Source: Caldilineae bacterium (GTDB lineage: Bacteria; Chloroflexota; Anaerolineae; J102). Taken from it: 6,089 bases of DNA. Shown piece by piece: positions 1-4,999 of this stretch. The DNA is taken from assembly GCA_011192085.1 (NCBI GenBank), contig DUEQ01000147.1, positions 1 through 6,089 of the forward strand, in the 5' to 3' direction. Each line of letters begins with the position of its first letter. Positions within the stretch are counted from its first letter, which is position 1. The notes beneath the pieces were generated by a model. That model had not been told where the DNA came from and made no database searches. It worked only from the letters and a program-made list of their open reading frames with translations. The position numbers were made by a program, and so were the translations under genes.

Positions 1-41
1 CGAAACCTTTTCGCTAGCGACGCCAAAGCTATTTACGGAAT

Positions 42-46
42 AGGAG
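42..46 (+). promoter_or_regulatory. Shine-Dalgarno site of yqeY
   Basis: AGGAG lies 7 bases before the ATG at 54, a near-ideal ribosome binding site that fixes the yqeY start. It is the only clear one in the 1-3999 operon. The remaining bases of the left edge (1-41) show no convincing promoter. In many genomes rpsU precedes yqeY, and one frame here closes early (TAG at 15-17), so this could be the tail of that gene, but too little sequence is present to say. Confidence 0.7.
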
Positions 47-53
47 ACTTATC

Positions 54-503
54 ATGAGTCTGTTGGACACCCTCAATGCCGACCTGAAGACCGCCATGAA
101 AACAGGTGATGAGCCCGCGAAGCGGGCTTTACGCGGGGTCAAGGCCGCGATCACTCGCGCCGAAAAGGACAAAGGCAACCAGTCCCTCACCGATGACGAG
201 ATCATCGCGGTGCTGCGCAAGCAGGCCAAACAGCGCCAGGATAGCATAGACGCCTATCACCAAGCGGGACGGCAGGACCTGGTGCAGGAGGAGGAAGCGG
301 AGCTGGCCGTCATCGAGCGATATCTGCCCCAACTCATGAGCGAGGATGCGATTCGGGAGATCGCGCAGCAGGTCATCGCCGAGGTCGGCGCGACCGGACC
401 TCGCGACATGGGCAAAGTCATGGGCAGACTCATGGCCCAGCTCAAAGGCAAAGCGGATGGCCGCCTCGTCAATCAAATCGTTCGAGACTTGCTCAGCGCA
501 TGA
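54..503 (+). CDS. yqeY: GatB/YqeY domain-containing protein
   Basis: This is a 149-residue soluble protein of the YqeY family, which is related to the C-terminal tRNA-binding tail domain of the GatB subunit of Asp/Glu-tRNA amidotransferase. Its exact cellular role is not settled. It has no amidotransferase catalytic domain, so it should not be called GatB. Family signatures are clear. An N-terminal helical part (about 1-65) is followed by the GRQDL...E..E...I..YLP block at residues 72-92, then DMGKVMG at 118-124 and KG.ADGRLVN at 131-140. Length matches the family's usual 147-150 residues. The ATG is supported by AGGAG at 42-46. It heads the visible part of an operon with pgpH, ybeY and a methyltransferase. 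The final TGA overlaps an ATG (ATGA at 500-503) that opens a 17-codon mini-frame. A 7-bp perfect hairpin lies inside the gene at 112-128. Confidence 0.95.
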   Translation: MSLLDTLNADLKTAMKTGDEPAKRALRGVKAAITRAEKDKGNQSLTDDEIIAVLRKQAKQRQDSIDAYHQAGRQDLVQEEEAELAVIERYLPQLMSEDAIREIAQQVIAEVGATGPRDMGKVMGRLMAQLKGKADGRLVNQIVRDLLSA

Positions 504-553
504 GCGCCGGAGCCATCCTCGAGATCCAACGCGCCCACACGCTGACACGCTAA
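500..553 (+). other. possible 17-residue coupling/leader mini-ORF
   Basis: An ATG overlaps the yqeY stop codon as ATGA (500-503) and opens a frame encoding MSAGAILEIQRAHTLTR, closed by TAA at 551-553. That is only seven bases before the ATG of pgpH. The gene it leads into has no Shine-Dalgarno, so terminating ribosomes could reinitiate there. This is seen only as a reading frame; in GC-rich DNA a 17-codon open run arises easily by chance, and nothing shows that the peptide is made. Confidence 0.2.
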
Positions 554-560
554 CACGCCC
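537..560 (+). repeat. 8-base tandem repeat, three units, abutting the pgpH start
   Basis: Three consecutive octamers read ACACGCTG, ACACGCTA and ACACGCCC. They end exactly at the base before the pgpH ATG. Units 1 and 2 differ at one base, and unit 3 differs from unit 2 in its last two bases. The repeat fills the space where a ribosome binding site would normally lie and contains no purine-rich Shine-Dalgarno motif. Confidence 0.6.
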
Positions 561-2738
561 ATGACCCTTCCCCCCACCGAGCATATCCCAGGCCCGCGGG
601 AAAGCTTCCTGCAACGGGTCAGTCGCAACCCTGCGCGGTGGCGCGCGCGGCTGCGCCTGGCCCTCTTCGCCCTGGCGACGGGCGCGGCCATCTTCCTCGT
701 GCAGGCGGTGGATTTTCCGGGCGCGGGCAGCGTCAAGGTGGAAGTGGGCGAACCCAGCCCCAAAACCGTGGTCTCCCCCATCTCCACCAGCTACACCAGC
801 GAGGTCCTAACCAACGAAGCCCGGGAGCAGGCCCGTCAAAATGTGCAGCCCATCTACGACCTCCCCGACACCCGGGTGGCCCGACGGCAGATCGCCCGAG
901 CGCAGGTCGTCATCGCCTTCATCACCCAGGTGCGCAACGATCCCTACGCCACCCGGGAGCAGAAGATCCGATGGCTTCAGGCCATCCCCGAACTCCATCT
1001 CACAGAAAACCAGGCGGCCAACATCCTCGATTTGACCGACGACGAATGGAGCGAGGTCGCCAAAGAGGCGCTGCGCATTCTGGGCGCGGTCATGCAGCAG
1101 GAAATCCGGGAGGGCGAGGAGCAGAAGGCCCGGCGATCCGTGCCCTCGCGGATCTCGTTGCAGCTCAATGAAAATCAGGCCGACGCGGTGGAGGCCCTGG
1201 TCTCGGGACTCATTGTGGCCAACACCTTCTACAACGAGGAGGCCACGCAAAAGGCTCGGGAAGAGGCCGCACAGAGCGTCCAACCCATCCAACGCAACAT
1301 CGAGGCAGGCGAGGTGCTCATCCGAGAGGGGGAGATCGTGACCGACCTGGACATCGAGGCGCTCAAGAAGGCGGGCGTGTTGCAACGCGCCCGCACCTGG
1401 TCCGACTACCTGGCCGCGGGCTTCTTCGCCATCATCCTCGATGGCGTGCTCATAGCCTTCGTCGGCTTTCGCCGCCGCGATTTCTGGCAAGAGAACCTCG
1501 CCCCTCTGCTCTTGGGGTCGATCTTCAGCCTGTTCATCCTCGCGGCCAAGTTGATGATCCCCATGCACCCCATGTTCGGCTTCCTGTTCCCCCTGGCCAG
1601 CATGGCCATGCTGGTGGGCTCCCTCATCGATCTGCCCCTCGCTATTCTGGCCGCCGCGTTGCAGGTGATGCTGGTAGGGCAATTCACCACGGGGGGCGTG
1701 GAGCTGCTGGTCTACCTGTTCATCGGCGCGGTGGTGGGCGCATTGGCGCTGGGAAAAGCGGAACGGTTAAACAGCTTTGTGCGCGCGGGCCTGTGGGTGA
1801 TCGCCATCAACCTGTTGATCATGCTGGTCTTTCGCCTGCCCGCATTGTCCACCCTGGACAACCAAACCCTCATCGAGATGGCGTTCTCCGGCGCGGTCAA
1901 CGGCGTTTTTGCCAGCAGCTTCACCCTAGTCATCTTCTATATCCTGGGCCAGCTCTTCGGCGTCACCACCAGCCTGCAATTGCTGGAGATCTCTCGCCCG
2001 AACCATCCCTTGCTGCGGCAACTGTTGTTGAAAGCGCCTGGCACCTACCATCACACCCTGATTGTCAGCAACATGGCGGAGGAGGCCGCAGTCGCCATCG
2101 GCGCGGATTCCTTGCTCACCCGCGTAGGCAGCTACTATCACGACATCGGCAAGATCATGCGGCCCTATTTCTTCATCGAAAACAACACCGATGGCGAAAA
2201 CCCACATGATCGCATTGATCCCTACACCAGCGCCCGCATCATCATCAGCCACGTGCCCGATGGCGTGGAACTGGCGGAGAAATTCCGGCTGCCCCCAGCC
2301 ATCATCGATTTCATCCAGGAGCATCACGGCACGACGCGGGTGGAGTATTTCTATCACAAAGCGGTGCAGATGGCTGACGATCCGGACATGGTGGATGAAT
2401 CCGCGTTTCGCTACCCTGGCCCCAAGCCACACACCCAGGAGACAGCTATCCTCATGCTGGCCGATAGCTGCGAAGCCACGGTACGGGCCATGCGGCCTCA
2501 GTCTCGCGAGGAGATGATGGAGGTCATCCGCAGTGTGATCAACCGGCGGTTGATGTCGGGACAGCTCGACCACAGCCCCCTCACCCTGCAGGACCTGACC
2601 CTCATCGCCGAGGCATTCGCCCGCGTCCTGCAAGGCATCCACCATCCTCGGGTGAAATACCCCGGCAATGAACCAAAGGCCGGACAGCCCGCACGGCCCG
2701 AACATGGGGTTGTCTCCACGCCCAAACCCGCTGGCTAA
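561..2738 (+). CDS. pgpH: 7TM-HD family phosphohydrolase (PgpH/YqfF), probable c-di-AMP phosphodiesterase
   Basis: A 725-residue membrane protein, a typical length for the family. In order: a basic cytoplasmic N-terminus; one membrane anchor (about 32-52); an extracellular 7TMR-HDED domain (about 55-280) with the characteristic AGEVLIREGEIVT segment at 249-261; seven hydrophobic segments between about 283 and 467; and a cytoplasmic HD phosphohydrolase domain (about 480-695). Metal ligands expected for PgpH are present: H498 (in GTYHHT), the H527-D528 pair (YYHDIGK), H564 (ISHVPDG), H588-H589 (QEHHGTT) and D635 (LADSCEA). Characterised PgpH enzymes (Listeria) hydrolyse the second messenger c-di-AMP to 5'-pApA, with the outer domain implicated in sensing; the same activity is inferred here. 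The start is preceded by no Shine-Dalgarno but by an octamer repeat. ybeY begins five bases after its stop. The residues after about 701 form a Pro-rich, poorly conserved tail. Confidence 0.95.
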   Translation: MTLPPTEHIPGPRESFLQRVSRNPARWRARLRLALFALATGAAIFLVQAVDFPGAGSVKVEVGEPSPKTVVSPISTSYTSEVLTNEAREQARQNVQPIYDLPDTRVARRQIARAQVVIAFITQVRNDPYATREQKIRWLQAIPELHLTENQAANILDLTDDEWSEVAKEALRILGAVMQQEIREGEEQKARRSVPSRISLQLNENQADAVEALVSGLIVANTFYNEEATQKAREEAAQSVQPIQRNIEAGEVLIREGEIVTDLDIEALKKAGVLQRARTWSDYLAAGFFAIILDGVLIAFVGFRRRDFWQENLAPLLLGSIFSLFILAAKLMIPMHPMFGFLFPLASMAMLVGSLIDLPLAILAAALQVMLVGQFTTGGVELLVYLFIGAVVGALALGKAERLNSFVRAGLWVIAINLLIMLVFRLPALSTLDNQTLIEMAFSGAVNGVFASSFTLVIFYILGQLFGVTTSLQLLEISRPNHPLLRQLLLKAPGTYHHTLIVSNMAEEAAVAIGADSLLTRVGSYYHDIGKIMRPYFFIENNTDGENPHDRIDPYTSARIIISHVPDGVELAEKFRLPPAIIDFIQEHHGTTRVEYFYHKAVQMADDPDMVDESAFRYPGPKPHTQETAILMLADSCEATVRAMRPQSREEMMEVIRSVINRRLMSGQLDHSPLTLQDLTLIAEAFARVLQGIHHPRVKYPGNEPKAGQPARPEHGVVSTPKPAG

Positions 2739-2743
2739 CGCTC

Positions 2744-3211
2744 ATGACCATCTATCTCGACATCCAGGAGCCCTATCAGGAACTCGTGCGCCCCGCCCGG
2801 CTGGAGGAAGCCGCGCAAAGCGCTCTGGACGCGGCGCTCGCGACGGGCGACATCACCATCCTCATCACCGACGATGAGACGGTGGCCGATCTCAATCGGC
2901 GCTACCTGGGCAAGGAAGGCCCCACCGACGTCCTCAGCTTCCCCATGCGCGATCCCCACGCGCCCGACGATTTCCCCCTTCCGCCCGACGAGCCCCCGTA
3001 TCTGGGCGACATCCTCATCGCGCTGCCCTACACCCAGCGCCAGGCCCAGCGCGAGGGCCGCGCCCTGGAGGATGAATTGGCCCTGTTGGTGGTGCATGGC
3101 GTGCTGCATCTGCTGGGGTATGATCACGCCACGCCCGAGGAGAAGGCGCGCATGTGGGCCCGCCAAAACGCCATTCTGGCCGAGCTGGGTCTGCCGCCAC
3201 TAGCGGTGTGA
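2744..3211 (+). CDS. ybeY: endoribonuclease YbeY, 16S rRNA maturation
   Basis: A 155-residue cytoplasmic metalloenzyme of the UPF0054 family. In studied bacteria YbeY takes part in 16S rRNA 3'-end maturation and in quality control of 70S ribosomes. The zinc site HGVLHLLGYDH spans residues 118-128, with H118, H122 and H128 as the three ligands. The second signature, LNRRYLGKEGPTDVLSFP at 50-67, is also intact, as is LGDI at 87-90. The loop between these two blocks (about 69-86) is rich in Pro and Asp. The ATG is five bases after the pgpH TAA. No Shine-Dalgarno is visible, so expression probably depends on coupling to pgpH. The adjacency of yqfF/pgpH and ybeY is conserved in many Gram-positive-type genomes and supports both assignments. 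Confidence 0.97.
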   Translation: MTIYLDIQEPYQELVRPARLEEAAQSALDAALATGDITILITDDETVADLNRRYLGKEGPTDVLSFPMRDPHAPDDFPLPPDEPPYLGDILIALPYTQRQAQREGRALEDELALLVVHGVLHLLGYDHATPEEKARMWARQNAILAELGLPPLAV

Positions 3212-3240
3212 CGTGGGCATGCCCCCTCATCCCCCGAACC

Positions 3241-3999
3241 ATGGCTGAGCCCCAGGATGTCTTCGCGACCCCCCAGTCAGTCGAAGACCCCATCGGTTAT
3301 GAGACCCTGCGCCGGATGGCATCGGTCGCGCACTACAATCGGTGGATTTACGAGGAGCTGTCCCCCTATGCCGGACGACGCCTGCTGGAAGTGGGATGCG
3401 GCATCGGCAACATGACCGAGTATTTCCTGGACAGAGAGCTGCTTGTGGGCGTCGATCGGCTGGCCGCGAGCGTGCAATTTACTCGGCGGCGATTTCAAAG
3501 GCATCCCCATGTCGAAATCTTTCAAGGCGACATTACCGATGCGGCCATCCTCGAACGCCTGCGGCCCTACCGCTTCGACACGGTGATATGCATCAACGTG
3601 CTGGAGCACATCCAGGATGATGTGCGCGCGTTGCAGCACATGCGTCAGGCGTTGCAGCCGGGGGGACGGTTGTTGTTGCTGGTTCCCGCGGGGCCCTACC
3701 TGTATGGCGAACTCGATGGAGCCCTGGGACACCATCGGCGTTACGAGCGGGGGGGACTGGCGGAAGCGGTCCAGGCCGCGGGCTTCCGGCCCATCCAGAT
3801 CCGCTACATGAACCTGGCGGGCATTGCCGGTTGGTGGCTGAACAGCCGCGTGCTCAGACGTCGGCTGCTGCCCAAAGGCCAACTGGCATGGTTCGACCGC
3901 CTGGCCCCGCTCTTCATCCGCGCGGAGCGCCTCCTCCGTCGCGTGTGGGATGTCCCCGCGGGCCAATCCCTCATCTGCATTGCAGAGAAAAGGCCATGA
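3241..3999 (+). CDS. class I SAM-dependent methyltransferase, substrate unknown
   Basis: A 252-residue Rossmann-fold methyltransferase. Motif I (LLEVGCGIGN, residues 48-57) forms the SAM-binding glycine loop. The acidic residue D72 in VGVD ends strand 2, GDITD at 96-100 is the adenine-side motif, and INVLEHI at 118-124 is motif IV. Beyond the core is GHHRRYERGGL (163-173) with a C-terminal helical extension containing NLAGIAGWWLNSRVLRRR (191-208). I associate this combination with methyltransferases that often sit beside, or are fused to, family 2 glycosyltransferases. That suggests a lipid or glycan acceptor, but no glycosyltransferase is visible here and the acceptor is unknown. The start at 3241 is chosen because the in-frame ATG at 3154 lies inside ybeY and would add an unrelated leader encoded by ybeY's tail. 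No Shine-Dalgarno is present. The gap after ybeY is 29 bases. Confidence 0.9.
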   Translation: MAEPQDVFATPQSVEDPIGYETLRRMASVAHYNRWIYEELSPYAGRRLLEVGCGIGNMTEYFLDRELLVGVDRLAASVQFTRRRFQRHPHVEIFQGDITDAAILERLRPYRFDTVICINVLEHIQDDVRALQHMRQALQPGGRLLLLVPAGPYLYGELDGALGHHRRYERGGLAEAVQAAGFRPIQIRYMNLAGIAGWWLNSRVLRRRLLPKGQLAWFDRLAPLFIRAERLLRRVWDVPAGQSLICIAEKRP

Positions 4000-4037
4000 A
4001 TCCCCGCCTGCGGTGGGCGAGCGGCCATGCTTTTTTT

Positions 4038-4080
4038 CAAAGCAAACAAAACGCCCCAGAAGGCAAACGCCCTCCGGGGC
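4038..4080 (-). terminator. intrinsic terminator of rplI
   Basis: Read on the - strand, GCCCCGGAGGGC (4080-4069), loop GTTT (4068-4065) and GCCTTCTGGGGC (4064-4053) form a 12-pair stem with two G-U wobbles. A T-rich stretch GTTTTGTTTGCTTTG follows (4052-4038). The stem begins 25 bases after the rplI stop. The two wobbles become A-C mismatches on the + strand, and no T-run follows in that direction, so it is built to stop rplI transcription and not the converging methyltransferase operon. Confidence 0.85.
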
Positions 4081-4105
4081 CTGGCATGAGTGAATCGCTC
4101 GGGGA

Positions 4106-4660
4106 TTACGCTTCGCCGGTCTCGGCGACCGCGTCCTCCCTCTCCACGACCACGCCCTGCTCCAGGGCGGCTTCCTCCAGCTCCGTTTCCGAAAGCTGGC
4201 CTTTCTCCAACTCGCCTTCGGGCTCGACAACGACCTGGAACGTCGCGTCCACGCCCTGGGTCAGATGGATGGTGATTGGATGCTCGCCCAGCTCGCGCAG
4301 GGGATGGTCCATGCGGATGCGGCGACGGTCCACTTCGGTCCCCAGCTCGTCGGCCAGGGCTTCGGCGATGGCCGTAGAGGTGATGGAGCCGTAGAGGCGC
4401 CCGCTTTCACCCGCCTTCGCCTTGAAACGCAGCGTCACCTGGCTGATGCGGTCGGCCAGATCCTGAGCGGTCTTCAGCTCGCGCAGGCGACGGCGCTCCG
4501 CGGCCTGTTTGATCTGATTGGCCTGTTTGCGCAGCCCCGGCGTCGCGGGCATGGCCAGGCCGCGGGGAATGAGGTAATTGCGGGCATAACCGGGCTTGAC
4601 GTTGACGATGTCGCCAGCGGAACCCAGGTTCTCGACATCTTGTTTCAGCAAAATTTCCAT
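4106..4660 (-). CDS. rplI: 50S ribosomal protein L9 with acidic C-terminal extension
   Basis: A 184-residue protein. L9 binds 23S rRNA through its N-terminal domain, and a long helix holds the C-terminal domain away from the ribosome, helping reading-frame maintenance. The N-terminal domain (1-52) has MEILLKQDVENLG and the signature GYARNYLIPRGLA (24-36). A charged connecting helix follows (about 41-75), then the C-terminal domain (about 76-145) with GRLYGSIT at 87-94. Usual L9 proteins are about 148-150 residues. Here residues 146-184 add an acidic tail with 13 Glu and one Asp but only two basic residues. The gene is monocistronic and opposite to its neighbours, not joined to rpsF-ssb-rpsR as in many bacteria. 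It has its own ribosome binding site, a candidate promoter and a strong terminator. Confidence 0.97.
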   Translation of the reverse strand: MEILLKQDVENLGSAGDIVNVKPGYARNYLIPRGLAMPATPGLRKQANQIKQAAERRRLRELKTAQDLADRISQVTLRFKAKAGESGRLYGSITSTAIAEALADELGTEVDRRRIRMDHPLRELGEHPITIHLTQGVDATFQVVVEPEGELEKGQLSETELEEAALEQGVVVEREDAVAETGEA

Positions 4661-4671
4661 GTTGAGGCTTG

Positions 4672-4677
4672 CTCCTT
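4672..4677 (-). promoter_or_regulatory. Shine-Dalgarno site of rplI
   Basis: On the - strand AAGGAG ends 11 bases before the rplI ATG at 4660. The core is strong and the spacing is on the long side. It confirms the L9 start, which also matches the conserved MEILL N-terminus. Confidence 0.7.
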
Positions 4678-4697
4678 CTTTATCATTTCCGGATGAG

Positions 4698-4713
4698 CGC
4701 CCACGTGCGGGCG
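4698..4713 (-). other. small hairpin in the rplI leader
   Basis: CGCCC (4698-4702) pairs with GGGCG (4709-4713). On the - strand transcript one further G-U pair can form, leaving a CACG loop. It lies about 20 bases upstream of the rplI ribosome binding site, inside the inferred untranslated leader. A role is unproven. Confidence 0.3.
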
Positions 4714-4735
4714 ATGATCAGCGGCGGCATAGAAG

Positions 4736-4754
4736 ACCGGCCTCGAAGGCCGGT
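4736..4754 (-). other. perfect 8-bp hairpin in the rplI leader
   Basis: ACCGGCCT (4736-4743) and AGGCCGGT (4747-4754) are exact inverted copies around a three-base loop, TCG on the - strand. If rplI is transcribed from the candidate promoter at 4788-4817, the hairpin falls in the middle of a leader of roughly 120 bases. On neither strand is it followed by a real T-run, so a simple intrinsic terminator is unlikely. An attenuator, processing or protein-binding element is possible. Confidence 0.45.
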
Positions 4755-4787
4755 TTGGCGGGGCGATGCGTATGAAGCTAACACATA

Positions 4788-4817
4788 ATTCTACACCAAT
4801 TCATCCCGATTCCCCAA
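4788..4817 (-). promoter_or_regulatory. candidate rplI promoter
   Basis: On the - strand a -10-like TAGAAT (4793-4788, five of six bases matching TATAAT) stands 18 bases from a weaker -35-like TTGGGG (4817-4812). The stretch is locally AT-rich compared with its surroundings. Transcription would begin near 4780, giving a leader of about 120 bases. This is consensus matching by eye only. Confidence 0.4.
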
Positions 4818-4910
4818 ATCCGTCGTAACCACAGGGATGGTAGAGGGCCAAGCGATGCGCCTTAAGCGCGCTCCAATTCTGAAACGCCCTCGATGCGGGA
4901 GCGGGAGTGC

Positions 4911-4940
4911 TTGGAAAGGGCGTGACGCCCATGCTATACT
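4911..4940 (+). promoter_or_regulatory. extended -10 promoter of the SH3 lipoprotein gene
   Basis: TATACT at 4935-4940 matches the -10 consensus at five of six positions and is preceded by TGC (4932-4934), giving an extended -10. TTGGAA at 4911-4916 is a plausible -35 box with an 18-base spacer. The predicted start near 4947 gives a leader of about 53 bases before the ATG at 5000. An inverted repeat occupies the spacer. Confidence 0.6.
4918..4930 (+). repeat. 13-base inverted repeat in promoter spacer, possible operator
   Basis: GGGCGT-G-ACGCCC is a perfect 6+1+6 inverted repeat between the -35 and -10 boxes of the lipoprotein promoter. A further ACGCCC half-site occurs at 4884-4889, upstream of the -35 box. 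The position suits a repressor or MerR-type regulator site, but GC-rich DNA produces such palindromes by chance and no regulator gene is nearby. Confidence 0.35.
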
Positions 4941-4985
4941 TGCTCTTTGCCTCCCCTTTCCCATCGCGAATCACCGCGCCCCAAC

Positions 4986-4989
4986 GAGG
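4986..4989 (+). promoter_or_regulatory. ribosome binding site of the SH3 lipoprotein gene
   Basis: GAGG ends 10 bases before the ATG at 5000. Together with the signal peptide that begins there, it favours this start over the in-frame GTG at 4907, which lies upstream of the predicted -10 box and so would not be in the transcript. Confidence 0.55.
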
Positions 4990-4999
4990 TTATCTGGAT

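Larger units (their letters stand above)
4661..4999. other. 339-base divergent intergenic region
   Basis: This non-coding gap separates rplI (leftward) from the SH3 lipoprotein gene (rightward). It holds the rplI ribosome binding site, two potential hairpins in the rplI leader, candidate promoters for both genes, and the inverted repeat between the lipoprotein promoter boxes. A small GCGC/GCGC hairpin with a CTTAA loop sits at 4857-4869. Reading frames that cross the region lack family signatures and ribosome binding sites. I see no tRNA or recognisable riboswitch in it. Confidence 0.7.

Noticed and set aside
11..20. Palindrome TCGCTAGCGA near the left edge
   Set aside because: A 10-base palindrome alone, at the window edge and without visible promoter elements, is not enough to call an operator or other site.
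807..1682. Long - strand open frame inside pgpH
   Set aside because: It is a GC-bias shadow of the pgpH reading frame, has low-complexity His/Gln/Gly/Glu-rich content, and shows no family motif or ribosome binding site.
3154..3240. ATG at 3154 as the methyltransferase start
   Set aside because: It lies inside ybeY and the added 29 residues are an out-of-frame reading of the ybeY tail. The protein from ATG 3241 already contains the complete family sequence.
4003..4037. + strand terminator for the methyltransferase operon
   Set aside because: A short stem CCCGCC-TGC-GGTGGG (4003-4017) and a run of seven T (4031-4037) are present, but they are separated by 13 bases with no good stem touching the T-run. 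The arrangement does not form a standard intrinsic terminator.
3277..4230. Long - strand open frame opposite the methyltransferase
   Set aside because: It overlaps both the well-supported methyltransferase and the end of rplI and crosses the rplI terminator. Its product has no recognisable motif.
4907..4999. Upstream GTG start adding 31 residues to the SH3 lipoprotein
   Set aside because: The extended -10 box (4935-4940) lies within this stretch, so the transcript would start after the GTG. The added residues would also precede a normal lipoprotein signal peptide, and GAGG at 4986-4989 serves the ATG at 5000.
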